Of a stretch of 64,000 nucleotides of DNA, positions 56,311-63,840 are shown in pieces. Positions within the stretch are counted from its first letter, which is position 1, and each line of letters starts with the position of its first letter. The notes beneath the pieces were generated by a model. It was not told where the DNA came from and ran no database searches. It worked only from the letters and a program-made list of their open reading frames with translations. Source of the DNA: Micromonospora gifhornensis (lineage in GTDB: Bacteria > Actinomycetota > Actinomycetes > Mycobacteriales > Micromonosporaceae); NCBI RefSeq assembly GCF_016863515.1, contig NZ_BOPA01000029.1, forward strand, positions 61,195-125,194, read 5' to 3'. Position numbers and translations under genes: made by a program.

Positions 56311-57828
56311 ATGATGACCGTCGTGCCGCGTCTGGTGCTCAGCGCCCCCTCGTCCGGGCACGGCAAGAACGCAGTGGCGATCGGCCTGCTCGCCGCGTTC
56401 GCCGAACAGGGGCTCGACGCGGCCGGCTTCAAGATCGGCCCGGATCAGGTCGACGCGGCGTACCTCGGCCTGGCCTGCGGCCGTCCCGGGCGCAGTCTGG
56501 ACGCGCGGCTGGTCGGCTCCGAACGGCTCGCCCCGTTGCTGCTGCACGGTGCCGCCGACGCCGACCTCGCGGTCGTGCAGGGCAGCATGGGCCTCTACGA
56601 CAGTCTCAGTGGCCGGGGCGACACCGAATCCACTGCCGCGGTGGCCACCGCGCTGCGCAGCCCGGTCGTGCTGGTGGTCGACGTCGCCGCGATGGGGCAG
56701 TCGGTGGCGGCGCTGGTGCACGGGTTCCGCGCGTACGACGAGCAGCTGTGGATCGGTGGGGTGATCCTCAACCGGGTCGCCTCCTCGCGGCACGAGGCGT
56801 TGCTGCGCGAGGCGCTCGACGACATCGGCGTACCTGTCTACGGCGCGCTGCGCAGGCAGGACCTCCCACCGGTGCTGCCGTCCCGACGGCACGCAGTGGT
56901 GCCGGTGGTCACCGGTGCCGGCGAGGCCACCCGGGCGGTCCGGCGGCTCGGCGAGGCGGTGGCCGCCACCGTCGACCTGGAACGACTGCTCGGCCTGGCC
57001 CGCTCCGCCCCGGCGCTGGGCATGCCGGCCTGGTCACCGCAGCCGGCGGCGGCCGGCGACGCGGCGGCCCCGGATCGGCCACGCCCGGTCATCGCGGTGG
57101 CCGGCGGACCCGCTGGCACCTTCAGCCACGTCGAGACCGTCGAGTTGCTGCGGGCGGCGGGGGCGGACGTGGTGACGGTGAACCCGTTCACCGACGAGGC
57201 GCTGCCGGCCGGTACCCGGGCGCTTGTGGTCGGGGGCGCCCTGCCCGAGTCGTACGTCGAGCAGCTCTCCGCCAACCGGCGGCTCTGCATCGCGGTCGCC
57301 GAGCTGGCCCGTACCGGCCGCCCGGTGGTGGCCGAGGGGGCCGGTCTGCTCTGGCTGGCCCGGGAGGTGGACGGCCTGCCCATGTGTGGCGTGCTCGACG
57401 CCATCGGCAGCCTCCGCGACGGACTGGTGGTCGGTTACCGGGAGGCGACCGCCCAGAGCGACAGTGTGATCGCGGTTCGCGGTGAGGTGGTCGTCGGGCA
57501 CAAGGAGCACCAGGGGGTGCTCTCCCCGCGAGGTGGCCAACGTCCGGCCTGGAGTTGGGCAGGTGGTGCCCCGGAGGGGTTCGTCTGGCGTGGCGTGCAC
57601 GCCTCTCAGCTGGTGCCGCACTGGGCCGCGTATCCGCACCTGGCGACCCGGTTGGTGGCCGCCGCGGCCGCCGACCCCGACGCCGCCCCGAACGCTGTGC
57701 CGGCCGTTGTGCTCGGCCCGTCCGCCGGGAGCGGGTCACCCGGCGCCCCGAGCGGCTCGGACGGCCCGGCGTCCGAGACGGACGCCGGGCCGGTGGTCAG
57801 CCGACTATCCGGTCCGACGGTGGAATGA
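56311..57828 (+). CDS. cobB: CobB-like cobyrinic acid a,c-diamide synthase with altered active-site motifs
   Basis: A 505-residue protein with the CobB/CbiA layout: P-loop domain, then glutamine amidotransferase domain. Matching parts are KIGPDQVDAAYLGLACGRPGRSLDARL, VVLVVDVAAMGQSVAALVHGFR and GGVILNRVASSRHEALLREAL. Key positions deviate: the P-loop reads SSGHGKNAVAI (Asn20 for the usual Thr/Ser), the EGVMGL-type motif is QGSMGL (Gln90) and the amidotransferase nucleophile motif AECGG is AEGAG (Gly343). The His motif reads GHKEHQG. So it may be inactive, use free ammonia or act on another substrate. The C-terminal 45 residues are an Ala/Ser/Pro tail. GAGGAG precedes ATG 56311; ATG 56314 is next. 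Confidence 0.8.
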   Translation: MMTVVPRLVLSAPSSGHGKNAVAIGLLAAFAEQGLDAAGFKIGPDQVDAAYLGLACGRPGRSLDARLVGSERLAPLLLHGAADADLAVVQGSMGLYDSLSGRGDTESTAAVATALRSPVVLVVDVAAMGQSVAALVHGFRAYDEQLWIGGVILNRVASSRHEALLREALDDIGVPVYGALRRQDLPPVLPSRRHAVVPVVTGAGEATRAVRRLGEAVAATVDLERLLGLARSAPALGMPAWSPQPAAAGDAAAPDRPRPVIAVAGGPAGTFSHVETVELLRAAGADVVTVNPFTDEALPAGTRALVVGGALPESYVEQLSANRRLCIAVAELARTGRPVVAEGAGLLWLAREVDGLPMCGVLDAIGSLRDGLVVGYREATAQSDSVIAVRGEVVVGHKEHQGVLSPRGGQRPAWSWAGGAPEGFVWRGVHASQLVPHWAAYPHLATRLVAAAAADPDAAPNAVPAVVLGPSAGSGSPGAPSGSDGPASETDAGPVVSRLSGPTVE

Positions 57829-59929
57829 AGTCCCGCACCGGTTTGCCCTTGAGTGCGTCGCGGAGCGTGTTCGCGACCGCCGCGATCGGGATCTGCGACT
57901 GGCCGTCGCCCACCGCGTTGAACGGATTGTCGGGGTCGGAGATGAAGCTCGCCGCCGCCAGTTCCGGGGTGTAACCGACGAACCAGGCCGACCGGGTGCT
58001 GTCCGTGGTACCGGTCTTGCCGGCCACCGGGCGACCCACCGTGCCTCGTACGCTGTCCGCGGTCGACCAGCCGCCGCAGCCACCCTTGGCCGGGGTGTCA
58101 CCGGTCGGGCAGCGGGCGGCGTCGGTGGCGGCCCGGGCGGCGTCCGCGCTGACCACCTGGCGGCAGCGGGGCTTGGCGATCTCCCGTTCGATGCCGCCGG
58201 GGGTCTTGAAGGTCGCCGGGGTGCCGTCCCGGTTGTAGATCGCGGACACCGGCATCGCCTCGCAGTACCGCCCGTCGGCGGCGACGGCGGCGTACGCGTT
58301 TGCCATCTCCAGCGGGGTGGCGTCGGAGACGCCAAGCGTGAACGCACCCCACTTGTTGGCCTTCGACGGCGAGGCGTGGTCCCGGTCCACGTCGGTACGC
58401 CAGCGCAGCCCCAACTGCTCGGCGAGCCGGACCGCCCGCTCCGCGCCGACCTGTTCCTCCAGCCAGACGAAGTAGGTGTTCACCGACTTGCCGAAACCGG
58501 ACCACATGGTCTGCATGCCGCTCATCGCGCCGCTGGCGTTCGACGGCTGCCACCCGTCGTAGATCTCCGACCGGTACGAGTGTGGTGCGTTGAAGGTGGT
58601 GTTCAGGGTCATGCCGGCGTCCAACGCGGCAAGCATGGGGAACATCTTGAACGTCGATCCGGCCTGGTAGCCGGGCAGGTCGCCGCCGCCCATCAGGGGT
58701 GCCACCGTGTTCGGGTAGTTGGCCCGCACGTTCGGCCCCGCCTCCGGGTTGGAGCTGAGCGGGTTCTCGTTGACCTGAAGCGAGTAGGTGCGGTTCACCG
58801 CCATCGCCTTGATCCGCCCGGTGCCCGGCTCGGCGACCACGATGCCGTTGGCGAACGGGCTGCCGGTGTTGCCCTTGGTGCCGACGTTGTCCTCGGCCGC
58901 CGCCTGGATCTTCGGGTCCATGCTGAGCACGATCCGGTAGCCGCCGCGCCGCAGCTTGTCCAGCCGTTCCAGCCGGTTGTCGCCGAAGGCCGGCTGCGCG
59001 CTCCACCAGTTCTTCAGGTAGTCGCAGAGGAAGCCCCAGCTGTTCCAGCTCTCCGGCACGGAGGCGCAGTCGTTCGGCGGATAGGTCAGCCGCAGCCGGA
59101 TCGGCTCGGTCTTCGCCGCCGCGACCGAGTCGGGCGACAGGTAGCCGAGCCGGGCCATGTTGTCCAGCACGTAGTTGCGTCGTGCGGTGGCCTCCTTCTG
59201 GTCCGAGCTGGCCGGGTCGTACTGCGAGGGCGACTTCACCAGGCCGGCAAGCGTGGCCGCCTCGACGGGCGTGAGTTCCTTCGGGGTCTTGGAGAAGAAG
59301 ATCTCGCTGGCGGCGTAGATGCCGTACGCCCGGTGCCCGAAGTACGCCGAGTTGAGGTAGCGCTCGAGGATGTCCTCCTTGCTCATCTCCTTCTCCAGGT
59401 CGACCGCCATCCGCATCTCCTTGACCTTGCGGACCGGGGTCTGCGCGGTGGCCTCCTGCACCTCCTTCGGGGTGCTCGCGCTGTCCCGCAGCGCCATCCG
59501 CACGTACTGCATCGTCAGGGTCGAGGCGCCCTGGGAGACGCCGCTGGATTTGGCGTTGGCCACGAAGGCCCGGGCGACGCCCTTCGGGTCGACGCCGTGG
59601 TGCCGGTAGAAGCGGTTGTCCTCGGCCGACACGATCGCCTGCTGCATGTGCGGCGAGATGTCCGACAGCTTGGTGTACTGCCGGTACTCCTCGAAGAACA
59701 TGGTCAGCATGGTCTTGCCGTCGGGCGCGTAGAGGTAGGAGGTCTCGGCGGGCAGGGCGGTGGCCAGCAGTCGGGTCTTGCTCTCCACGGCGTGCGCGGT
59801 GGCCTTGGCGCCGACGCCGGTCAGGGCGACCACGGGGTACGCCACGGCGGCGACGATGATGCCGGCGATCAGCCCGGCACGGAGGAGAGGAACGAAACGA
59901 CCAGCGGCAGCAAGGGGTCGGTTGCTCAC
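57797..59929 (-). CDS. class A penicillin-binding protein (transglycosylase/transpeptidase)
   Basis: A 710-residue bifunctional PBP. After one membrane helix (about residues 16-38) the GT51 glycosyltransferase domain shows SAEDNRFYRHHGVDP (Glu103), GASTLTMQYVRMAL, KEMRMAVDLEKEMSKEDILERYLNSAYFG. The transpeptidase domain has Ser425 in AGSTFKMF, SVNTYF as SxN and AGKTGTT as the KTG motif. It polymerises and cross-links peptidoglycan outside the membrane. Its 3' end overlaps the convergent cobB by 32 bp. The leader has a TAACTT -10 box and AAGGGTG ribosome site before ATG 59929. Confidence 0.94.
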   Translation of the reverse strand: MSNRPLAAAGRFVPLLRAGLIAGIIVAAVAYPVVALTGVGAKATAHAVESKTRLLATALPAETSYLYAPDGKTMLTMFFEEYRQYTKLSDISPHMQQAIVSAEDNRFYRHHGVDPKGVARAFVANAKSSGVSQGASTLTMQYVRMALRDSASTPKEVQEATAQTPVRKVKEMRMAVDLEKEMSKEDILERYLNSAYFGHRAYGIYAASEIFFSKTPKELTPVEAATLAGLVKSPSQYDPASSDQKEATARRNYVLDNMARLGYLSPDSVAAAKTEPIRLRLTYPPNDCASVPESWNSWGFLCDYLKNWWSAQPAFGDNRLERLDKLRRGGYRIVLSMDPKIQAAAEDNVGTKGNTGSPFANGIVVAEPGTGRIKAMAVNRTYSLQVNENPLSSNPEAGPNVRANYPNTVAPLMGGGDLPGYQAGSTFKMFPMLAALDAGMTLNTTFNAPHSYRSEIYDGWQPSNASGAMSGMQTMWSGFGKSVNTYFVWLEEQVGAERAVRLAEQLGLRWRTDVDRDHASPSKANKWGAFTLGVSDATPLEMANAYAAVAADGRYCEAMPVSAIYNRDGTPATFKTPGGIEREIAKPRCRQVVSADAARAATDAARCPTGDTPAKGGCGGWSTADSVRGTVGRPVAGKTGTTDSTRSAWFVGYTPELAAASFISDPDNPFNAVGDGQSQIPIAAVANTLRDALKGKPVRDFIPPSDRIVG

Positions 59930-59959
59930 ACCCTTAAGTTATGACATTTCCGAATCATC

Positions 59960-59976
59960 CATGAGAAATACTCATG
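59960..59976. promoter_or_regulatory. CATGAG-AAATA-CTCATG palindrome between PBP and cobC genes
   Basis: A perfect inverted repeat with 6-bp arms and a 5-bp AT spacer, in an AT-rich patch 31-47 bp upstream of the PBP start on the minus strand. The position suits an operator for the PBP gene or a divergent promoter. Confidence 0.5.
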
Positions 59977-60037
59977 AAGTGATCGGTGGTGATGCGGCCC
60001 ACCCCCCGCGCTGCTGTCACCCGTGCCGCGTTCCCGG

Positions 60038-60043
60038 CAGGAT
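60038..60043 (+). promoter_or_regulatory. -10-like CAGGAT before cobC
   Basis: CAGGAT, then 7 nt, then ATG 60051. Confidence 0.45.
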
Positions 60044-60050
60044 CGCGGAC

Positions 60051-61142
60051 ATGCACGCACCGCTGACCCCGGCGACCCGGTCGCACCCGCCGACCGCCGA
60101 GCCGGATCTCACCCATCACGGTGACGCGGAGGTGGGCGCGGGGCTGATCGACCTCGCCGTCAACGTACGGCGTGCACCGATGCCGGACTGGCTGGCCGAA
60201 CCGATCACGGCGTCACTCGCCGACCTGGCCGCGTACCCGGACCCGGAACCCGCGCGAGCCGCCGTCGCCGCCCGACACGGTCGGCCACCGGCCGAGGTGC
60301 TGCTGACCGCCGGGGCCGCCGAAGGGTTCGTACTGCTCGCCCAGGCGCTGCGCGGCATCCGCCGGCCGGTGGTGGTCCACCCGCAGTTCACCGAGCCGGA
60401 GGCCGCGCTGCGGGCGGCCGGCCACCACGTGCAGCGGGTGCTGCTCGACCCGGCGGACGACTTCCGCCTGCACCCGGAGCGGGTCCCCGCCGACGCCGAC
60501 CTGGTCATGATCGGCAACCCGACCAACCCCACCTCGGTGCTGCATCCCGCCGCCGACCTGGCCACCCTGGCCCGGCCAGGGCGCGTGCTCGTGGTCGACG
60601 AGGCGTTCGCCGACACCACCGCCGCTCCCGGCCAGCCAGGTGAGCCCGAATCCCTGGCGGCCCGTCGGGACCTGCCCGGACTGGTGGTCGTCCGCAGCCT
60701 CACCAAGACCTGGGGGCTGGCCGGACTGCGGATCGGCTACCTGCTCGGCGAGGCAGCGCTGCTGCGCCGGCTGGCGGCCGTACAGCCACTCTGGGCGGTC
60801 TCCACGCCGGCCCTGGCCGCCGCGACCGCCTGCGCCGGCCCCACCGCGGTGCAGGCCGAGCGCGCCATCGCCGCGCAACTCGCCGCCGACCGCGACCACC
60901 TGGTCGCCGGCCTGTCGGCCCTGCCCGGGGTACGCGTCGTCGGGCGTCCGGCCAGCGCGTTCGTCCTGATCCACCGGCCGGGCGCGGACCGGATCCGCGC
61001 CGCGCTACGCGAGCATGGTTGGGCGGTACGCCGCGGCGACACCTTCCCCGGCCTCGGCCCGGACTGGCTGCGGATCGCGGTGCGGGACCGGGCCTGCACC
61101 GACGCGTTCATCAAGGTGTTGGCGGAGATTCTGGAGGCATGA
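60051..61142 (+). CDS. cobC: CobC-type PLP aminotransferase/threonine-phosphate decarboxylase
   Basis: A 363-residue fold-type I PLP enzyme of the histidinol-phosphate aminotransferase-like branch, used in cobalamin synthesis to make aminopropanol phosphate (CobC/CobD-type). PLP-binding Lys219 is in SLTKTWGLAGLRIGY; LTAGAAEGFVLLAQAL, GNPTNPTSVL and VVDEAFAD are typical. The first 50 residues include LTHHGDAEVGAGLIDLAVNVRRAPMPDWL. In actinobacteria the same family (Rv2231c type) occurs in cob loci. It may be leaderless after CAGGAT. Its stop overlaps cobT. Confidence 0.9.
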   Translation: MHAPLTPATRSHPPTAEPDLTHHGDAEVGAGLIDLAVNVRRAPMPDWLAEPITASLADLAAYPDPEPARAAVAARHGRPPAEVLLTAGAAEGFVLLAQALRGIRRPVVVHPQFTEPEAALRAAGHHVQRVLLDPADDFRLHPERVPADADLVMIGNPTNPTSVLHPAADLATLARPGRVLVVDEAFADTTAAPGQPGEPESLAARRDLPGLVVVRSLTKTWGLAGLRIGYLLGEAALLRRLAAVQPLWAVSTPALAAATACAGPTAVQAERAIAAQLAADRDHLVAGLSALPGVRVVGRPASAFVLIHRPGADRIRAALREHGWAVRRGDTFPGLGPDWLRIAVRDRACTDAFIKVLAEILEA

Positions 61143-62329
61143 TGCTGGAGACCACGATCGCGGCGATCGGCCCGCTCGACGAGGCGGCGATGAGCACGGC
61201 GCGGCAGTTGCAGACCCGGCTGACCAAGCCCGCCGGCTCGCTCGGCCTCCTGGAGGAGCTGTCCGTACGCCTCGCCGGCCTGGCCGGCACCTGCCCGCCA
61301 CCGCTGCCGAGCCCGGCGGCCGTGGCCATCTTCGCCGGTGACCACGGCGTACACGCCCAGCGGGTGACCCCCTGGCCGCAGGAGGTCACCGTCCAGATGG
61401 TCGGCAACTTCCTGGCCGGCGGCGCGGTGGTCAACGCGTTCGCCCGGCAGGCCGGTGCCACGGTGACCGTGGTCGACGTCGGCGTGGCCACCCCCCTGCC
61501 CACCCCCGACGACCACCCGCCGACGGGCGACGCTCGCGTCGCTGCACCGGGCGGCGTCAGCCCCGGCCGCGTCGACGTGCCGGGTGGGGTCGGCCAGGGC
61601 CGCGTCGCTGCATCGGGTGGGGTCGGCCCCGGCCGCGTCGACGTGCCGCGGCTGGTCGACGCCAACGTCCGGCGGGGTAGCCGGGACATGACCGTCACCG
61701 CCGCGCTCACCCGTGACGAGGCGAGGTCCGCCGTCGAGGTCGGCATCCGCATCGCCGGGGAACTGATCGACGGCGGGGCGGCCCTGCTGGTCACCGGCGA
61801 CATGGGGATCGCCAACACCACCCCGGCCGCCGCGCTGATCGCCGCGTTCACCGGAGTCGACGCCGCCGAGGCGACCGGCCGGGGCACCGGCGTGGACGAC
61901 CCGACCTACCAGCACAAGATCGAAGTAGTCCGGGCGGCGCTGCTGCGCCACACACCCGACCCGACAGACCCGCTCGGAGTGCTGGCCGCCGTGGGCGGAC
62001 TGGAACACGCTGCGCTGACCGGGCTGCTCCTCGGCGCCGCCGCGCGTCGCGTACCGGTGCTGCTGGACGGGGTGATCGCGGTCTCCGCCGCGCTGGCCGC
62101 CGCGGCCTTCGCCCCCGACGCGGTCGGCGCGATGATCGCCGGTCACCGCTCCGCCGAGCCCGGCGCCACCGTCGCACTGCGGCAACTCGGCCTCACCCCG
62201 CTTATCGACCTGGGCCTGCGGCTCGGCGAGGGCACCGGCGCGCTGCTCGCCCTGCCCGTGGTCACCGGCGCGGTCCGGGTGCTGCACGAGGTGGCCACCT
62301 TCGACTCCGCCGGGGTGGCGGAGAAGTGA
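61142..62329 (+). CDS. cobT: nicotinate-nucleotide-dimethylbenzimidazole phosphoribosyltransferase with repeat insert
   Basis: A 395-residue CobT, which makes alpha-ribazole phosphate for the lower ligand of B12. Signatures are LTKPAGSLGLLEELSVRLAG, VAIFAGDHGVHAQRVTPWPQEVTVQMVGNFLAGGAVVNAFARQAGATVTVVDVGVA, VTGDMGIANTTPAAALIAAFTG and LGEGTGALLALPVV, which holds the catalytic Glu. Between VVDVGVA and DANVRRGSRDMTV the protein carries about 50 extra residues including three 11-residue repeats (137-169). The typical protein is about 350 residues, so this copy has grown. ATG 61142 is preferred over 61139 for its spacing to GGAGG; it overlaps the cobC stop by 1 bp. Confidence 0.94.
   Translation: MLETTIAAIGPLDEAAMSTARQLQTRLTKPAGSLGLLEELSVRLAGLAGTCPPPLPSPAAVAIFAGDHGVHAQRVTPWPQEVTVQMVGNFLAGGAVVNAFARQAGATVTVVDVGVATPLPTPDDHPPTGDARVAAPGGVSPGRVDVPGGVGQGRVAASGGVGPGRVDVPRLVDANVRRGSRDMTVTAALTRDEARSAVEVGIRIAGELIDGGAALLVTGDMGIANTTPAAALIAAFTGVDAAEATGRGTGVDDPTYQHKIEVVRAALLRHTPDPTDPLGVLAAVGGLEHAALTGLLLGAAARRVPVLLDGVIAVSAALAAAAFAPDAVGAMIAGHRSAEPGATVALRQLGLTPLIDLGLRLGEGTGALLALPVVTGAVRVLHEVATFDSAGVAEK
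61529..61648 (+). repeat. in-frame 33-bp tandem repeats inside cobT
   Basis: Three 33-bp units (61550-61582, 61583-61615, 61616-61648) and a 21-bp partial unit before them encode GGVSPGRVDVP, GGVGQGRVAAS and GGVGPGRVDVP. The reading frame is kept. Confidence 0.9.
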
Positions 62330-63567
62330 CGAGTCCGTACCCTCTCGGACTCCGGCTGGCCGGCCGACGGGTCGTCGTGGTGGGCGGGGGAGCAGTGGCC
62401 ACCCGGCGGGTACCCGCGCTGCTCGACGCGGGCGCGGACGTGCTGCTGGTGGCCCCGGAGATCAGCCCGGCACTGCAGGCCCACGCCGACGCGGGCCGAC
62501 TGCGCTGGATACCGCGCCGGTTCGCCCCTGACGACCTGGACGACGCCTGGCTCGTCCACGTCGCGATCGACGACCCGGCCGCCGCGGCCACCGTCAGCGC
62601 CGCCGCGGAACAGCGCCGCATCTTCTGCGTACGCGCCGACGATCGCGAGGCGGCGACCGCCTGGACCCCGGCAGTGACCCGGCACGGCCCGGTCACCGTG
62701 GCCGTCCTCGGCGGCGGCGACCCCCGCCGCGCGATGACCGTCCGCGACGCCATCCGCACCCTCCTGCGTGAAAGGAAGGGCACCCTGTTAACGCCTGCGG
62801 TAGAGCAGGGGGCCCCTATTAACACTCCGACCGGCTCACCCGGCCGAGTCGCACTGGTAGGTGCCGGACCGGGCGACCCGGAACTCATCACGGTCCGTGG
62901 TTGGCGGCTGCTCACCGAGGCCGACGTGGTGGTCGCCGACCGGCTGGTGCCCGGCCTGCTCCTCGACGAACTGCGTACCGGCGTGGAACTGGTGGACGCC
63001 TCGAAGATCCCGTACGGCCCGTCCCGCACCCAGGAAGAGATCAACCGGATCCTGGTCGACCGGGCGCAGGCCGGTGCCTTCGTGGTGCGCCTCAAGGGCG
63101 GTGACCCGTACGTCTTCGGACGCGGCGGTGAAGAGTTGCTGGCCTGCGCGGCAGCCGGCGTACCGGTGACCGTGGTGCCCGGCGTCACCAGCTCCATCGC
63201 CGCCCCGGCGGCGGCCGGTATTCCGGTCACCCATCGAGCGGTGGCGCACGAGTTCACCGTGGTCTCCGGCCACGTCGCACCCGACTCGGCGGCCTCGCTG
63301 GTGCGCTGGGACGCGCTCGCCGCGCTGCGCGGCACACTGGTGATCCTGATGGGGCTGAAGAACCTGCCGGCGATCACCGCCACCCTGCTGCGGCACGGTC
63401 GCCCGGCGGACACTCCTGCGGCTGTGGTCCAGGAGGCCACCACCGGGGCGCAGCGGATCCTCCGCTCCACGCTCGCTGAGGTGGCCGAGGATGTGGCGGC
63501 TGCGGGGGTACGTCCGCCGGCGGTTGTGGTGGTGGGGGATGTGGTCGGGGTTCTTCCCAGCCTTTGA
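62326..63567 (+). CDS. cysG: siroheme synthase-type fusion (precorrin-2 dehydrogenase + uroporphyrinogen III methyltransferase)
   Basis: A 413-residue two-domain protein. The N-terminal precorrin-2 dehydrogenase/ferrochelatase part has the NAD motif VVVGGGAVATRRVPALLDAGADVLLVAPE. The C-terminal uroporphyrinogen III methyltransferase (from about residue 171) has VALVGAGPGDPELITVRGWRLLTEADVVVADRL, LKGGDPYVFGRGGEE and VVPGVTSSIAAPAAAGIPVTHR. It makes precorrin-2 for cobalamin and siroheme. The linker residues 148-166 (RKGTLLTPAVEQGAPINT) are encoded by the second copy of the 56-bp dispersed repeat. GTG 62326 overlaps the cobT stop as GTGA. A strong hairpin follows. Confidence 0.93.
   Translation: MTSPYPLGLRLAGRRVVVVGGGAVATRRVPALLDAGADVLLVAPEISPALQAHADAGRLRWIPRRFAPDDLDDAWLVHVAIDDPAAAATVSAAAEQRRIFCVRADDREAATAWTPAVTRHGPVTVAVLGGGDPRRAMTVRDAIRTLLRERKGTLLTPAVEQGAPINTPTGSPGRVALVGAGPGDPELITVRGWRLLTEADVVVADRLVPGLLLDELRTGVELVDASKIPYGPSRTQEEINRILVDRAQAGAFVVRLKGGDPYVFGRGGEELLACAAAGVPVTVVPGVTSSIAAPAAAGIPVTHRAVAHEFTVVSGHVAPDSAASLVRWDALAALRGTLVILMGLKNLPAITATLLRHGRPADTPAAVVQEATTGAQRILRSTLAEVAEDVAAAGVRPPAVVVVGDVVGVLPSL
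62768..62823 (-). repeat. 56-bp dispersed repeat, copy B (inside cysG)
   Basis: The reverse complement of this segment matches 25178-25233 at about 46 of 56 positions without gaps. It lies in the interdomain linker of the siroheme-synthase fusion and is read through without a stop. Its length is not a multiple of three. Confidence 0.85.
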
Positions 63568-63611
63568 TCGTGCCCGGGTCGTGTCTGCTTTGTGGGGGTG
63601 GTTGCGGTGGG

Positions 63612-63680
63612 GGCTGGGGCGACCGTGCCCGGCTTCGGGCGGTCAGGCTTGATCCCTACGCCGGGCACGGTGCCCCAGCC
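63612..63680. terminator. long inverted repeat after cysG
   Basis: Arms 63612-63633 and 63660-63680 pair over about 21 bp with one bulged base and a 26-nt loop, 45 bp after the cysG stop. The arms end in GGCTGGGGC / GCCCCAGCC. It probably ends the cobC-cobT-cysG transcript. Confidence 0.75.
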
Positions 63681-63748
63681 TGACCCGGTCGGCCTTCGCC
63701 CATCCCGTCGGACCCCGTGGGGTGTTGTCGGGGTAGGTGGGTGGACGC

Positions 63749-63786
63749 CGTTTGGCCGGCACCCGGGTTCGGGTGCCGGCCAAACG
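63749..63786. terminator. perfect 16-17-bp terminator hairpin
   Basis: CGTTTGGCCGGCACCC (63749-63764) pairs with GGGTGCCGGCCAAACG (63771-63786). T-rich sequence (TTTCTTG) follows on the plus strand. It lies between cysG and the convergent gene at 63841. Confidence 0.9.
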
Positions 63787-63840
63787 TTTCTTGCTCCCCC
63801 TGTGGAGGAATGTCTAGCGGTCAACTGTTTCCGGTGTTGG

